DNA of 64,000 bases from Actinomyces denticolens (GTDB taxonomy: Bacteria; Actinomycetota; Actinomycetes; Actinomycetales; Actinomycetaceae). Made by a program: the position numbers and the translations under genes. This document shows, one piece after another, positions 38,101 to 48,995 of the stretch (its first letter is position 1; each line of letters starts with the position of its first letter). The notes beneath the pieces were generated by a model. The model did no database searches, had not been told where the DNA came from, and saw only the letters and a program-made list of their open reading frames with translations. The stretch spans positions 37,432 through 101,431 of the forward strand of contig NZ_MVIW01000005.1 of assembly GCF_002072185.1 (NCBI RefSeq), in the 5' to 3' direction.

Positions 38101-38248
38101 GGACAGCGCCGGCACGATGCGCACGGGCTGGGCGCTGGACGCGGGCAACTGGTACTACCTGCGCGAGAGCGGCGCGATGGCCACGGGTTGGGTGAGGCTC
38201 GGACCCGACTGGCACCGCTTCTCCGAGTCCGGGGAGTGGATCGGCTGA
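35132..38248 (+). pseudogene. secreted SGNH/GDSL esterase, frameshifted, with lost catalytic residues
   Basis: Intended product ~1038 residues. GAAGGA precedes the ATG at 35132. Order: signal peptide (LAVAVLALTMIITPSAAAA), a LamG/sialidase-like domain, an SGNH-like region, a second SGNH domain (residues ~630-830), a linker and cell-wall-binding repeats (GTWYLLDSAGTMRTGWALD and copies). The signal peptide and the LamG part are in the same frame, but ~100 bp between them is in another. This is explained by loss of one G in the run at 35284-35287 and gain of one C at 35388-35389. The continuous part of the frame starts near 35438. The SGNH nucleophile motif is GDF instead of GDS (37034-37039), and the DxxH motif is NNLH (37541-37552). 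GTND is kept. Degrading gene or sequencing error. Confidence 0.75.
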
Positions 38249-38257
38249 CGGAGCCGG

Positions 38258-38291
38258 GGCCGGTCGGGGCGCTCACGCGCCCCGACCGGCC
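38258..38291. terminator. bidirectional terminator
   Basis: Perfect 15-bp arms GGCCGGTCGGGGCGC and complement with a TCAC loop, followed on the + strand by CTTTCCT. It sits between the convergent SGNH gene and the XPB gene. Confidence 0.88.
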
Positions 38292-38297
38292 CTTTCC

Positions 38298-39995
38298 TCA
38301 CAGGTCGTCGGCCTCGACGATCTCGTAGGCGTAGCCCTGCTCGGCCAGGAAGCGCTGGCGGTGGGCGGCGAACTCCTGATCCTTCGTGTCGCGCGCGACG
38401 ACGGTGTAGAAGTGCGCCTGGCGGCCGTCGGACTTGGGGCGCATGATCCGCCCCAGGCGCTGCGCCTCCTCCTGCCGGGAGCCGAAGGAGCCGCTGACCT
38501 GCACCGCCACGGAGGCGCCGGGCAGGTCGATGGAGAAGTTGGCGACCTTGGAGACCACGAGCACGGGGACCTCGCCCGCCCGGAAGTCGTCGTAGAGGCG
38601 CTGGCGCCGGCGCACCGTCGTCGCCCCCGTGATGATCGGCGCGCCCAGGTGCTCGGCCATCTCCTCGAGCTGGTCGACGTAGGAGCCGATCACCAGCGCC
38701 TCCTCGCCCTGATGGCGCGCGAGGATCCGCTCAACGACATCCAGCTTGCGCGGGCTGGTGGCGGCCAGCCGATAACGGTCCTCCGCCTCCGAGGTGGCGT
38801 AGGCCATCCGCTCCCCGGCATCGAGGGTGAGGCGGACCTCTGTGCACACGGCCGGCGCGATCCAGCCCTGATTCTCCAGGTCCTTCCAGGGCGCGTCGTA
38901 GCGCTTGGGCCCGATGAGGCTGAAGACCTCGTCCTCGCGCCCGTCCTCGCGCACGAGCGTGGCCGTCAGCCCCAGGCGGCGGCGCGCCTGGAGGTCCGCC
39001 GTCATGCGGAACACGGGGGCGGGCAGGAGGTGGACCTCGTCGTAGACGATGAGCCCCCAGTCGCGCGCGTCGAGCAGGTCCAGGTGCGGGTAGACGCCCT
39101 TCCGCTTCATCGTGAGCACCTGGTAGGTGGCGATCGTCACGGGGCGGATCTCCTTGCGCGACCCCGAGTACTCGCCGATCTCGTCCTCGGTCAGCGAGGT
39201 GAAGCGGATGAGCTCCTCCTTCCACTGGCGCGCTGAGACCGCGTTGGTCACGAGGATGAGCGTGGTGGTGGATGAGCGCGCCATCGACGCCGCCCCCACG
39301 AGCGTCTTGCCGGCCCCGCAGGGCAGGACGACGACGCCGGAGCCGCCGGCCCAGAAGGCATCGACGGCCTCGCGCTGGTAGGGGCGCAGCGCGAAGGCCC
39401 CGGGGGCGCCGGCGGCCGCGGCGGCCGGGTCCTCGGCCAGGGCGATGGGGTGGGCCTCGCCGTCGACGTAGCCCGCGAGGTCCTCCGCGGGCCAGCCCAG
39501 TTTGATGAGCGCCTGCTTGAGGCGGCCCCGCTCGGAGGGGTGCACGACGACGTCGGTGCCCCCCAGGCGCTCCCCGAGCATCCCCGCGGTGCGCTTGGAG
39601 CGCATGACCTCCTCCAGGACCGGCCGGTCCGCGGCGCGCAGGATGAGCCCGTGCGCGGGGTCGGCGATGAGCTGAAGGCGCCCGTAGCGGCCCATCGTCT
39701 CGGCGATCTCGGTGAGCAGGGCGTGCGGGACCGGGAAGCGCGAGTAGGTGACGAGCACGTGGACGACCGTCTCCGCGTCCAGGCCCGCGACGCGCGCGTT
39801 CCACAGGGCCAGGGGCGTGATCCGGTAGGTGTGGATGTGCTCCGGGGCCCGCTCCAGCTCGGCGAAGGGCGCGATGGCGCGGCGCGCGTCATCGGCGGCC
39901 GGGTGAGCGGCCTCGAGCAGGACCGTCCGGTCGCTCTGGACGATGAGCGGGCCGTCGGGGGCCGAGGGGGTGGACGGGCCGGGCGTGGTGAGCAT
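38298..39995 (-). CDS. DNA repair helicase XPB
   Basis: 565 residues, an SF2 helicase of the bacterial XPB family. Seen: an N-terminal damage-recognition-like domain (HIHTYRITPLALWNARVAG), Walker A LPCGAGKT, motif Ia, DEVH box in VYDEVHLLPAP, LTATLVREDGRE, the RED-type motif, and the late motifs VVSKVANFSIDLPGAS and QRLGRIMRPK. It unwinds DNA during repair or transcription-linked processes. GATACT lies 7 nt before the ATG, without Shine-Dalgarno. It is divergent from the Ssl2-N protein at 40176, a widely conserved actinobacterial pair. Confidence 0.94.
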   Translation of the reverse strand: MLTTPGPSTPSAPDGPLIVQSDRTVLLEAAHPAADDARRAIAPFAELERAPEHIHTYRITPLALWNARVAGLDAETVVHVLVTYSRFPVPHALLTEIAETMGRYGRLQLIADPAHGLILRAADRPVLEEVMRSKRTAGMLGERLGGTDVVVHPSERGRLKQALIKLGWPAEDLAGYVDGEAHPIALAEDPAAAAAGAPGAFALRPYQREAVDAFWAGGSGVVVLPCGAGKTLVGAASMARSSTTTLILVTNAVSARQWKEELIRFTSLTEDEIGEYSGSRKEIRPVTIATYQVLTMKRKGVYPHLDLLDARDWGLIVYDEVHLLPAPVFRMTADLQARRRLGLTATLVREDGREDEVFSLIGPKRYDAPWKDLENQGWIAPAVCTEVRLTLDAGERMAYATSEAEDRYRLAATSPRKLDVVERILARHQGEEALVIGSYVDQLEEMAEHLGAPIITGATTVRRRQRLYDDFRAGEVPVLVVSKVANFSIDLPGASVAVQVSGSFGSRQEEAQRLGRIMRPKSDGRQAHFYTVVARDTKDQEFAAHRQRFLAEQGYAYEIVEADDL

Positions 39996-40175
39996 AGGGG
40001 TGAGTATCGCGCTCCCGGTGCCGAGGAGGATATGAGCGCTCTGCCACGTCGGTGGAGCCGGCCCCCTGCTCTATATGGGTCTATGGGCGAGTATGTTGTT
40101 CTCGGATACGCGTGCATACGACTGCGGAATCAGTGGACGCGGGGCGGGGTGGCGCGGGGCGGTACCGTTGGTGGG

Positions 40176-42266
40176 ATGAGCAGTGAGGAGGCGCGGCGGC
40201 GCGCGGCGAGCGCACCAGGCCCGGCGACGGTGGAGGACCTGGCCGCGCGCCTCACCGGCCTGCCCGACCGCGAGATCGCCGCCCTCCTCCTGGCCCGCCC
40301 CGACCTCCTCTCCCCGCCGTCGCCCTCCTTCACCGCGCTCGCGGCCCGCGCCGCCGGGCGAACCAGCACCGATCTCGCCCTCGCCCAGCTCGATGCGGCC
40401 GCCATCGCCGTCGCCGAGGGCCTCATCGGCCTCACCGGGCAGGCCGATCCCGTCAGCGCCGACGATCTCGCCGCGCTCCTCGCCGACCGCCTCTCCCTGC
40501 CCCTCGGAACCGTCGCCGACCGGCTCTCCCAGCTCTCCCGCCTCGCCCTGACGATCTCGAACCGGCCCGCCCCCGGCCTCGCCGAGGCCCTCGCCCCCGA
40601 CGCCTCGGCCTGGCCCCCTCCCGTCGAATCCCTCACCGGCCCCAACCCCGACTCCCTGACCGTCATCGCGCCCGCGACCATCGCCGCCGAGTCCGCTCAG
40701 CGCGCCGAGGAGGCCGTCCGCCTCGTCACCGCGCTCCTGCGCGAATGGCTGCGCGAGCCCGGCCCCCTGCTGCGCACCGGCGGCGTCGGCGTGCGCCCCC
40801 TGGCCCGCACCGCCGAGGCCCTCGGCCTGGCCCCCGCCCAGGCCGCCACGATCATCGAGATCGCCGCTGCCGCGAACCTCCTCGGCCTCGACGACGACGG
40901 CGCCGCCTGGCTCCCCGCCGCCCCCGCACTGGACTGGCTCTCCCACGACGACGCCCCGCCCCTGCCCGAGCGCTGGGCAGGCCTCGCCACGGCCTGGGCC
41001 TCCAGCGCCCGCACCCCATGGCTGGTCGGCAGCCGCGGTGAGGACGGCGCCCTGAGGGCGGTGCTCGGCGACGCCGCCGAGGCCCCCTGGGCCTGCTCCT
41101 TGCGGCGCCGCGTCCTCTCGCTCCTCGCCGCGCTCCCCGACGGCGCCTCCGCCACCCCCGGCTTCGTGCGCGCCGCTCTCACCGCGGCCCGCCCCCGCCG
41201 CCCCATCCCCGAGGGCGCCATCACCGCGATCCTCGCCGAGGCCGAGCTCCTGGGGGTCACAGGAGCCGGGGCGCTCTCACGCGCGGGCCGCGCCCTGGCC
41301 GAGTACGAGCGCGCGGGCGCCGAGGCGGATACGGCCCCACTGGCTGCCCTGGAGGACGCGCTCGCCGCCGACCTGCCCGAGCCGGTGCCCATGCTCCTGG
41401 TCCAGTCCGACCTCACCGCGATCGTCCCGGGCCGCCCCGTCGCTCCGCTCGCCGCCCTGCTCGAGCGCAGCGCCGTCGTCGAGTCGCGCGGCGGAGCCCT
41501 CACCCTGCGCTTCACACCCGACTCCGTGCGCGGGGCGCTCGACGCGGGCCTGAGCGCCGAGGAGATCCTCGACGCGCTCGGCGCCTACAGCCCGGCGCCC
41601 CTGCCGGGGGCGCTGGAGACCCTCGTCGAGGACGCCGCCCGCCGCCACGGCGCGATCCGCGTGCGCCCCGTCGCCTCGATCCTGCGCGTCCCCGACCCGG
41701 CCACCGCCGCCGGGCTCCTCGCCGAGTCCCGGCTGGCGGGCCTCGGCCTGGATGAGGTCGCCCCCGGGATCCTCACCGCGACCGCCGGTGCGGGACGGGT
41801 CCTGCGCGAGCTGCGGGCCACGGGGCTCGCCCCCGCCCCGGAGGACGAGCACGGCCGCCTCGTCATCGACGGAATCGCGGGCGCCGGCGCGCGCGGCCGC
41901 GACGGAGCCCCCGAACCCACCCGCCCGGGCCAGTCCGTCCCCTCCCGCCGCCGCGTTCCCACCAGCCGGGAGCTCGCCGTCATGGTGGGCAGGATGCGCG
42001 CCGGCCAGGAGGCCCTCACCGCCGCCGGGCCCGCTGTCGCCGTGAACGATCCCGTCCACGCCCTGGCCGTCCTGCGGCAGGGCCAGGCCAGCCGCTCCCT
42101 GCTGCGGCTGCGCCTGGCGGGACCCGACGGCGAGGTCCAGGAGCGGCGGGTGCGGGTGCGCGCCGTCGAGCCCGGGCGGGTCCGACTGGCCGACGTCGTG
42201 CGCGAGACCGAGCTGACCGTGGCCGTCCACCGCATCGTCTCCGTGGAGCCGCTCAGCCGGGGCTGA
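40176..42266 (+). CDS. helicase-associated (Ssl2-N/XPB-C-like) protein
   Basis: 696 residues. The C-terminal part holds the helicase-associated domain: PMLLVQSDLTAIVPGRPVAP, SAVVESRGGALTLRFTPDSVR, AARRHGAIRVRPVASILRVPDP, FLLAESRLAGLGL-type repeats. The N-terminal half is Ala/Leu-rich with winged-helix-like segments (LPDREIAALLLARPDLL). It has no helicase motifs itself and is thought to assist XPB. TACCGT lies 7 nt before the ATG. Divergent from the XPB gene, with an AT-richer promoter region (39996-40175) between them. Confidence 0.85.
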   Translation: MSSEEARRRAASAPGPATVEDLAARLTGLPDREIAALLLARPDLLSPPSPSFTALAARAAGRTSTDLALAQLDAAAIAVAEGLIGLTGQADPVSADDLAALLADRLSLPLGTVADRLSQLSRLALTISNRPAPGLAEALAPDASAWPPPVESLTGPNPDSLTVIAPATIAAESAQRAEEAVRLVTALLREWLREPGPLLRTGGVGVRPLARTAEALGLAPAQAATIIEIAAAANLLGLDDDGAAWLPAAPALDWLSHDDAPPLPERWAGLATAWASSARTPWLVGSRGEDGALRAVLGDAAEAPWACSLRRRVLSLLAALPDGASATPGFVRAALTAARPRRPIPEGAITAILAEAELLGVTGAGALSRAGRALAEYERAGAEADTAPLAALEDALAADLPEPVPMLLVQSDLTAIVPGRPVAPLAALLERSAVVESRGGALTLRFTPDSVRGALDAGLSAEEILDALGAYSPAPLPGALETLVEDAARRHGAIRVRPVASILRVPDPATAAGLLAESRLAGLGLDEVAPGILTATAGAGRVLRELRATGLAPAPEDEHGRLVIDGIAGAGARGRDGAPEPTRPGQSVPSRRRVPTSRELAVMVGRMRAGQEALTAAGPAVAVNDPVHALAVLRQGQASRSLLRLRLAGPDGEVQERRVRVRAVEPGRVRLADVVRETELTVAVHRIVSVEPLSRG

Positions 42267-42337
42267 CCGGGCGCCCGGCGCTCCTGCGGCGGGCCCGCCG
42301 ACGAGAGGGGCGTGGACGCCCCCTCTACACTGGGGGC

Positions 42338-43681
42338 GTGACTGGAACCGAGAGCGCCGTGGTAGGCGCGACCTCCCCCGAGATGAGCGCGACCCCGCAG
42401 AGCCCTGAGGCCCCCGAGGTCCCCCGGGGAAGCGTGGGGACCGCAGCCGACCCCGCCACCGCGAACCTGCCCCGCGGGGGCTCGCTGCCCACGGCGTCCC
42501 AGGCCGCCCTCGCCGCCAAGGATCGCACGCTGACCAGCGCGACCGCCGTCGAGCTCGCGCGGACCGCCCTCATGGAGATCACGATCCCCGAGACCGTCGG
42601 CGCCCACGCGGCGGCCCGCGCGGATGCCGAGCGGCTCGTCACCCACCTCTTCGAGTGCACCCTGGCCGGCTACCGCGGCTGGCGCTGGGCCGTGACGATG
42701 AGCCGCGCGCCGCGCTCGCGGACCGCCACCGTGGTCGAGCTCGAACTGCTGCCCGGCGAGGACGCGCTCCTCGCCCCCGTGTGGGTGCCCTGGGCGGACC
42801 GCCTGGCCCCCGGCGACGTCGGCCGCTCCGATCGCCTCCCCCTGCGCGAGACCGATGAGCGCCTCGAGCCCGGCTGGGAGGCCACTGGCGATGAGGAGGG
42901 GGACCGGGTCGCCCTCGACGAGCTCGACCTCGGGCGCGCGCGGGTCCTCAGCCCCGAGGGTGTCCAGCGGGCCGCCCAGCGCTGGTACGACGGCGATCAC
43001 GGACCCCACGCCGACGGCGTCCGCAAGGCCCACGCCACCTGCTCCACCTGCGGCTTCTTCATCCCCATGGCGGGGCCCTTCCGCCAGGCCTTCGGGATCT
43101 GCGCCAACGAGTGGGCCCCCGACGACGGCTCCGTCGTCTCCCTCGACCACGGCTGCGGCGCCCATTCCGAGACCGACCTGCCCGATCAGGGGCCGGAGTG
43201 GCCGGTGGCGCCCTCGCGCATCGACGAGGGCCGCATGGAGGTCGTGGCCTCGGACGGCCAGGACCTGCGCGGCGGTGTTCCGCTGGACGAGATCGCCGAG
43301 GAGGCGGCAGTGCCCGCCGCCGGGGACGTCGCCGAGGAGACCGCGCCCATCGGGCCCGCCGCCGACGAGGCCCCGCAGACCCCCGGGACCCCCGTCGGCG
43401 CCGCGCCCGGGGCCGAGACGGATCCTGCGGGGGATGACGCGCCGGGGACCGCTGACACCAGCCAGGACCGCGCCGTCGCCGCGCGCGACGCCGTCGCGGT
43501 CCTGGCCGCCGAGCTCGGCACGGAGCGCTCCGCCGAGCCCGCCGGGACCACCGCGCCCACCGGGACCACGGACGGGCCCGATGCCGAGGACGAGGCTGCT
43601 GACTCAGTGACCGGCACGACCGGCACGACCGGTCTGACCAGCCTCGCCGACCTCGAGGCCCTCATGCCCAACCGCGCCTGA
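42338..43681 (+). CDS. DUF3027 protein
   Basis: 447 residues. Actinobacterial DUF3027 with YRGWRWAVTMSRAPRSRTATVVELELLPG, WVPWADRLAPGDVG and the Cys/His cluster CSTCGFFIPMAGPFRQAFGIC followed by HGCGAHSE, which suggests a zinc site. Function is unknown. An acidic, Ala/Pro/Thr-rich tail of ~150 residues ends in short TGTTGTTG repeats. GTG start with TACACT exactly 6 nt upstream (leaderless). Its last 78 bp overlap the 3' end of the convergent radical SAM gene. Confidence 0.85.
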   Translation: MTGTESAVVGATSPEMSATPQSPEAPEVPRGSVGTAADPATANLPRGGSLPTASQAALAAKDRTLTSATAVELARTALMEITIPETVGAHAAARADAERLVTHLFECTLAGYRGWRWAVTMSRAPRSRTATVVELELLPGEDALLAPVWVPWADRLAPGDVGRSDRLPLRETDERLEPGWEATGDEEGDRVALDELDLGRARVLSPEGVQRAAQRWYDGDHGPHADGVRKAHATCSTCGFFIPMAGPFRQAFGICANEWAPDDGSVVSLDHGCGAHSETDLPDQGPEWPVAPSRIDEGRMEVVASDGQDLRGGVPLDEIAEEAAVPAAGDVAEETAPIGPAADEAPQTPGTPVGAAPGAETDPAGDDAPGTADTSQDRAVAARDAVAVLAAELGTERSAEPAGTTAPTGTTDGPDAEDEAADSVTGTTGTTGLTSLADLEALMPNRA

Positions 43682-44959
43682 ACGGCCGCCCCTCCCCGAG
43701 GCCGCCCGCGCCCCTCCCCGAGGCCGCTCGGACCCGCTCATGAGCGCGGCGACGTCGTCGGGGAACGGGAAACTGCCCGGGCGGTAATTGCAGGAGGCGT
43801 CCTCCGCATGAAGATCGCCGGTCATGTTGTAGGCGCGCGCCCGACTGCCCCCGCACACGGCCTTGTACTCGCAGGCCCCGCAGCGGCCCTTCAGCAGCCC
43901 CGGGTCGCGCACGCCGGTGAAGACCTCGGAGCGGCGGTAGATCTCGGTCAGCGAGGAGTCGCGCACGTTCCCGGCGCTCTTCTCCAGGAAGCCCGAGGGC
44001 GTCACCTCCCCGGTGTGGGAGACGAACACGAAGCCGCTGCCCGAGCTCACGGTGATCGGCGGGCGCCGCCGCCGGGGCCCCGAGTCGAGCCCGAGCTCGA
44101 CCACGCGCTCCCGCAACCGGCGGTACAGGGGCCCGTACCCCATGATCCGCATCATCTCCTCGTCGGAGACGCCCCGGTCGGCGAGGACCTGGCGCTGGAG
44201 GCACACGCGCCGGAAGTGGTGCCCCTCGGTGGTGCGCACGGGGACGGCCTCGCCCATGTCGTAGAAGGCGCCGAGCACGTCCTCCACCTCGTCGGCGCCC
44301 AGGGCCCCCAGATCCACGCCGCGCCCCGTGGGTACCAGAAGGAACCCCGACCAGGTCATCGCCCCGTGGTCGCGCACGAGCGCGGCGATGTCCGGGAGCT
44401 CATGGACGTTATGGCGCGCCACCACCGAGTTGATCTGCACTCTCATCCCCAGCTCACGGGCGGCCTCCCAGCCGGCGATCGTGCGGTCGAAGGTGCGCTC
44501 CAGCCCCCGGAAGGCGTCATGCGTGGCGGCGGTGGCGCCGTCGACGGACAGGGAGATGACATTGACCCCCGCCTCCTGCAACTCGGCGAGCGCATCCTTG
44601 GTGAGCTTGTCCGTCCCCGACGGCGAGAGCGCCACATGCAGTCCCAGGCCCGTCCCGTACGCGGCCAGTTCCGCCAGGTCCGGCCGCTCGAAGCAGTCGC
44701 CCCCGGTGATGATGAAGATGACGGCGGGCTGCCCGAAGGAGGCCGCCTCGTCCATGAGCGCCTTGGCCTCGTCCAGCCCCAGCTCGAAGGGGCTGCGCAG
44801 CGGCACGGCCTCGGCCCGGCAGTGGCGGCAGGCCAGGGCGCAGGCGCGGGTGGCCTCCCAGGTGACCAGCATCGGGCGCTGAGCGGGGTCATGGCGCTGG
44901 ACGCGCACCGGTCGGGCGGAGGGCCGCCGGGCGGGGGCCCCGATCCGCGACGGCGTCAT
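43604..44959 (-). CDS. radical SAM/SPASM domain protein
   Basis: 451 residues. The radical SAM cluster motif CALACRHC in VTWEATRACALACRHCRAEA binds a 4Fe-4S cluster; GGDCFERPDL and LSPSGTDKL follow the barrel. The C-terminal SPASM/twitch cysteines are GRCGACEYKAVCGGSRARAY...CNY, for extra clusters. Sequence order resembles the TIGR04053-type and NirJ/AhbD-like heme- or peptide-modifying enzymes; the substrate is unknown. The Gly/Arg-rich tail runs 78 bp into the convergent DUF3027 gene. Its ATG overlaps the stop of the 2-hydroxyacid dehydrogenase (ATGA), so they are coupled. Confidence 0.85.
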   Translation of the reverse strand: MTPSRIGAPARRPSARPVRVQRHDPAQRPMLVTWEATRACALACRHCRAEAVPLRSPFELGLDEAKALMDEAASFGQPAVIFIITGGDCFERPDLAELAAYGTGLGLHVALSPSGTDKLTKDALAELQEAGVNVISLSVDGATAATHDAFRGLERTFDRTIAGWEAARELGMRVQINSVVARHNVHELPDIAALVRDHGAMTWSGFLLVPTGRGVDLGALGADEVEDVLGAFYDMGEAVPVRTTEGHHFRRVCLQRQVLADRGVSDEEMMRIMGYGPLYRRLRERVVELGLDSGPRRRRPPITVSSGSGFVFVSHTGEVTPSGFLEKSAGNVRDSSLTEIYRRSEVFTGVRDPGLLKGRCGACEYKAVCGGSRARAYNMTGDLHAEDASCNYRPGSFPFPDDVAALMSGSERPRGGARAASGRGGRSGAVGHEGLEVGEAGQTGRAGRAGH

Positions 44960-45918
44960 GCCAGCCCCTCGATCGGCTCGCCGGCGGGGGTGGAGGCCAC
45001 GATCCCGGCGTTGCGCGTGATCCGCTCCATCGCGCCCACGGGGCGACCGCCCGCGCCATGCGGGGTGAGGATGAGGTTCGGCGCGTCCCAGAGCGGGGAG
45101 TCCGCCGGGAGCGGCTCCGGATCGGTGACGTCCAGGCCCGCGGCGGCGATCCTCCCCTCGCGCAGCGCGGCGTCGAGGGCGGGCGTGTCCACCGTGGAGC
45201 CCCGGCCGGTGTTGACCACGACGGCGCGGCGCGGCAGCAGGGCCAGCCTGCGGGCGTCCAGGGCCCCGGCCGTGGACGGCGTGGCGGGCAGGATCATGAC
45301 GAGCAGGTCGGTGGCGGGGAGGGCGGAGTCGATGTCCTCCGCGGCGATGACCTCGTAGCCCGCCCGCGTCCCCGCGCTGCGGGCGACCCCGCGCACCCGG
45401 GCTCCGACGGCGGTCAGCAGGCCCGCGGTCGCCTGGCCGATCGCGCCGAATCCCCAGACGAGCGCGCGGGCGCCGATGAGGGTGGTCAGGCGATCGGGAT
45501 CGTGGAGGGGCTTCGCCCCGCCGAGCTCGCGGGCCCACCGGTGCTCGCGCTGAGCCGCCAGCGCCCGGGGCAGGGATCGCGCGCAGGCCAGGGCGAGGGC
45601 CAGCGTGTGCTCGGCCACCGTCGCATCGTGGAAGTGGCGCCCCGTGCTGATCGCAACGGAGCCCGGGAAGCCCGCGGCGAGGATGGCGTCGGGTCCGGCG
45701 GCGAGGGTCTGGATCCAGCGCAGCCGCGTCATGTAACCGGCCATGTCCCGCAGGGTCGTGAGGGCCCGCGCGCCGCCCATGCCCCACAGGACCATCGCCT
45801 GAGCGTCGCGGTGCTCGGGCGGCACGGGCGCGGTCTCATCGAAGACGACGACCTCGTGGCCTGCGGCGGCAAGGGGCGCGGGATCGAGGTGGGAGGTGGC
45901 CGTGAGCAGGATCTTCAT
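44956..45918 (-). CDS. D-2-hydroxyacid dehydrogenase-like protein
   Basis: 320 residues. NAD-binding Rossmann motif VWGFGAIGQATAGLL, then DLLVMILPATPSTAGALDARRLALL, VVNTGRGSTVDTPALDAAL and GLDVTDPEPLPADSPLWDAPNLILTPH with the catalytic His. This family reduces 2-keto acids or oxidises D-2-hydroxy acids. The Arg/Glu/His triad seems present, although the Glu must be checked in alignment. CATAAT lies exactly 6 nt before the ATG (leaderless). It is the first gene of a two-gene operon with the radical SAM gene. Confidence 0.88.
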   Translation of the reverse strand: MKILLTATSHLDPAPLAAAGHEVVVFDETAPVPPEHRDAQAMVLWGMGGARALTTLRDMAGYMTRLRWIQTLAAGPDAILAAGFPGSVAISTGRHFHDATVAEHTLALALACARSLPRALAAQREHRWARELGGAKPLHDPDRLTTLIGARALVWGFGAIGQATAGLLTAVGARVRGVARSAGTRAGYEVIAAEDIDSALPATDLLVMILPATPSTAGALDARRLALLPRRAVVVNTGRGSTVDTPALDAALREGRIAAAGLDVTDPEPLPADSPLWDAPNLILTPHGAGGRPVGAMERITRNAGIVASTPAGEPIEGLA

Positions 45919-46002
45919 GGGCCCATTATGGTTCGCCGGCGCCGCCGGCGGCTTCTGACGGGGTGTCACGGGCGTCGCCGGGGTCTGCGACAATAGGGCA
46001 AC

Positions 46003-47485
<1,483 letters not shown>

Positions 47486-47493
<8 letters not shown>

Positions 47494-48892
47494 GCCGGTC
47501 AGCACCGCCAGTACCGCCAGTACGACCCCGGGGTCCTCCGCGCTCGCGGAGGACCCCGCCTGGTCCGAGCAGGGCCGCACCTTCGCCTCCCTGCGCTTCC
47601 ACAACTACCGGATCTGGTTCTTCGCCGCCCTCGTGGCCAACACGGGCACCTGGATGCAGCGGGTCGCCCAGGACTGGCTCGTCCTGCGCATCCTCACCGA
47701 CGACTCCGCCACCGCCACCGGCATCACCACCGCGCTGCAGTTCCTCCCCGCCCTCCTCGTGTCCGCCCACGCCGGGCTCGTCGCCGATCGCGTCAACCAG
47801 CGCCGCTTCCTCATCGCCACCCAGTCGGCGATGGGCCTGGTCTCCCTCGTCCTGGGACTGGCGGTCATCTCCGGCCGCGCCCAGCTCTGGCACGTGTACC
47901 TCGCGGCCCTGGCCTCGGGCGCCGCGGCCGCCTACGACGCCCCGGCCCGCCAGACCTTCGTGGCGCAGCTGGTGCCCGCCGGCTCGCGGGCCAACGCGAT
48001 GGGCCTCAACGCCGCCTCCTTCAACGCCGCCCGGCTCCTGGGCCCGGCGGCGGCGGGCGTCGTCATCGCATGGGTCGGCGCGGGCGTCGTCTTCGAGATC
48101 AACGCCGCGAGCTTCCTGTTCCCCGCGCTCGCCCTCATCCTCATGCGCGGCGACGAGCTCCGGCCCGTCGCCAGAGCCCCGCGCTCCAAGGGCCAGCTGC
48201 GCGAGGGCCTGGCCTGCATCCGGCGCCGCACCGACATCCTCGTCATCATCGGCGTCGTCACGGTGGTCTCCACCCTCACCCTCAACTTCCAGCTCACGAT
48301 GGCCGCCATGGTGCGCAGCGTCTTCCACCTGGAATCCGACGCCTACGGCACGGTCTCCTCGGTCTTCGCGATCGGATCGCTCGCGGGCGCCCTGTGGGCG
48401 GCCAGGCGCCGCTCCCCCCGCGTGCGCACGGTGGTGGTGGGCTCCTTCTTCCTCGGGCTGTTCACCATGGTGATGGCGCTCATGCCGACTTACAGCTCCT
48501 TCGCGGTGGCGACCATCCCGGTGGGCCTGTGCGTGCTCACCGTTCTGACCGGCGCGAACCAGGCCATCCAGCTCTCCGTGCCCGATGAGGTCCGCGGCAG
48601 GGTCATCAGCATCTACATCATCGCCCAGCTGGGGACGACCCCGATCGGCGCCCCCGTCATGGGAGGCCTCGCCGACGCCTGGGGACCCCGGGCCTCACTG
48701 CTCATCGGGGGCGCGGCGGCCGTCCTGGTCGCGACGGCGGCGCTGGTGTGGACGCGCCGCCACTGGCACCTGGCGCTGACCCACTCATCGACGCGCCCGT
48801 ACCTACGCATGACCGGCCCGCGCGAGCGCTCCGCCGCCGGGGGCCCGGAGCCGCCCCCGGCGGGCAGCGCTCCGGGCCCCGCGGACGGGTGA
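47486..48892 (+). CDS. MFS transporter (MFS_3/EntS-like)
   Basis: 468 residues, 12 predicted membrane segments. Seen: FRNYRIWF-like FHNYRIWFFAALVANTGTWMQRVAQDWLVL, the loop VADRVNQRRFLIATQ and VPDEVRGRVISIYIIA, typical of the enterobactin-exporter-like branch. Substrate unknown. The start is TTG at 47486, supported by AAGGAG 10 nt upstream inside the permease gene; the genes overlap by 8 bp and are coupled. Possible exporter of siderophores or drugs; a DtxR-type regulator follows. Confidence 0.88.
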
Positions 48893-48995
48893 CCGATATC
48901 CTTCTCCCAGCCCCCGCGCCCCACGAGAGGGGCGGCGCGAGGGCCCGGCCGCCCGCGTGGGCGGGGAACCGTCGTCGCAGGAGGCGCGAGCGCAC

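Noticed and set aside
35132..38248. Programmed ribosomal frameshifting as the explanation for the SGNH gene
   Set aside because: It would need a -1-type and a +1-type event 100 bp apart without slippery heptamers; indels in short runs are simpler.
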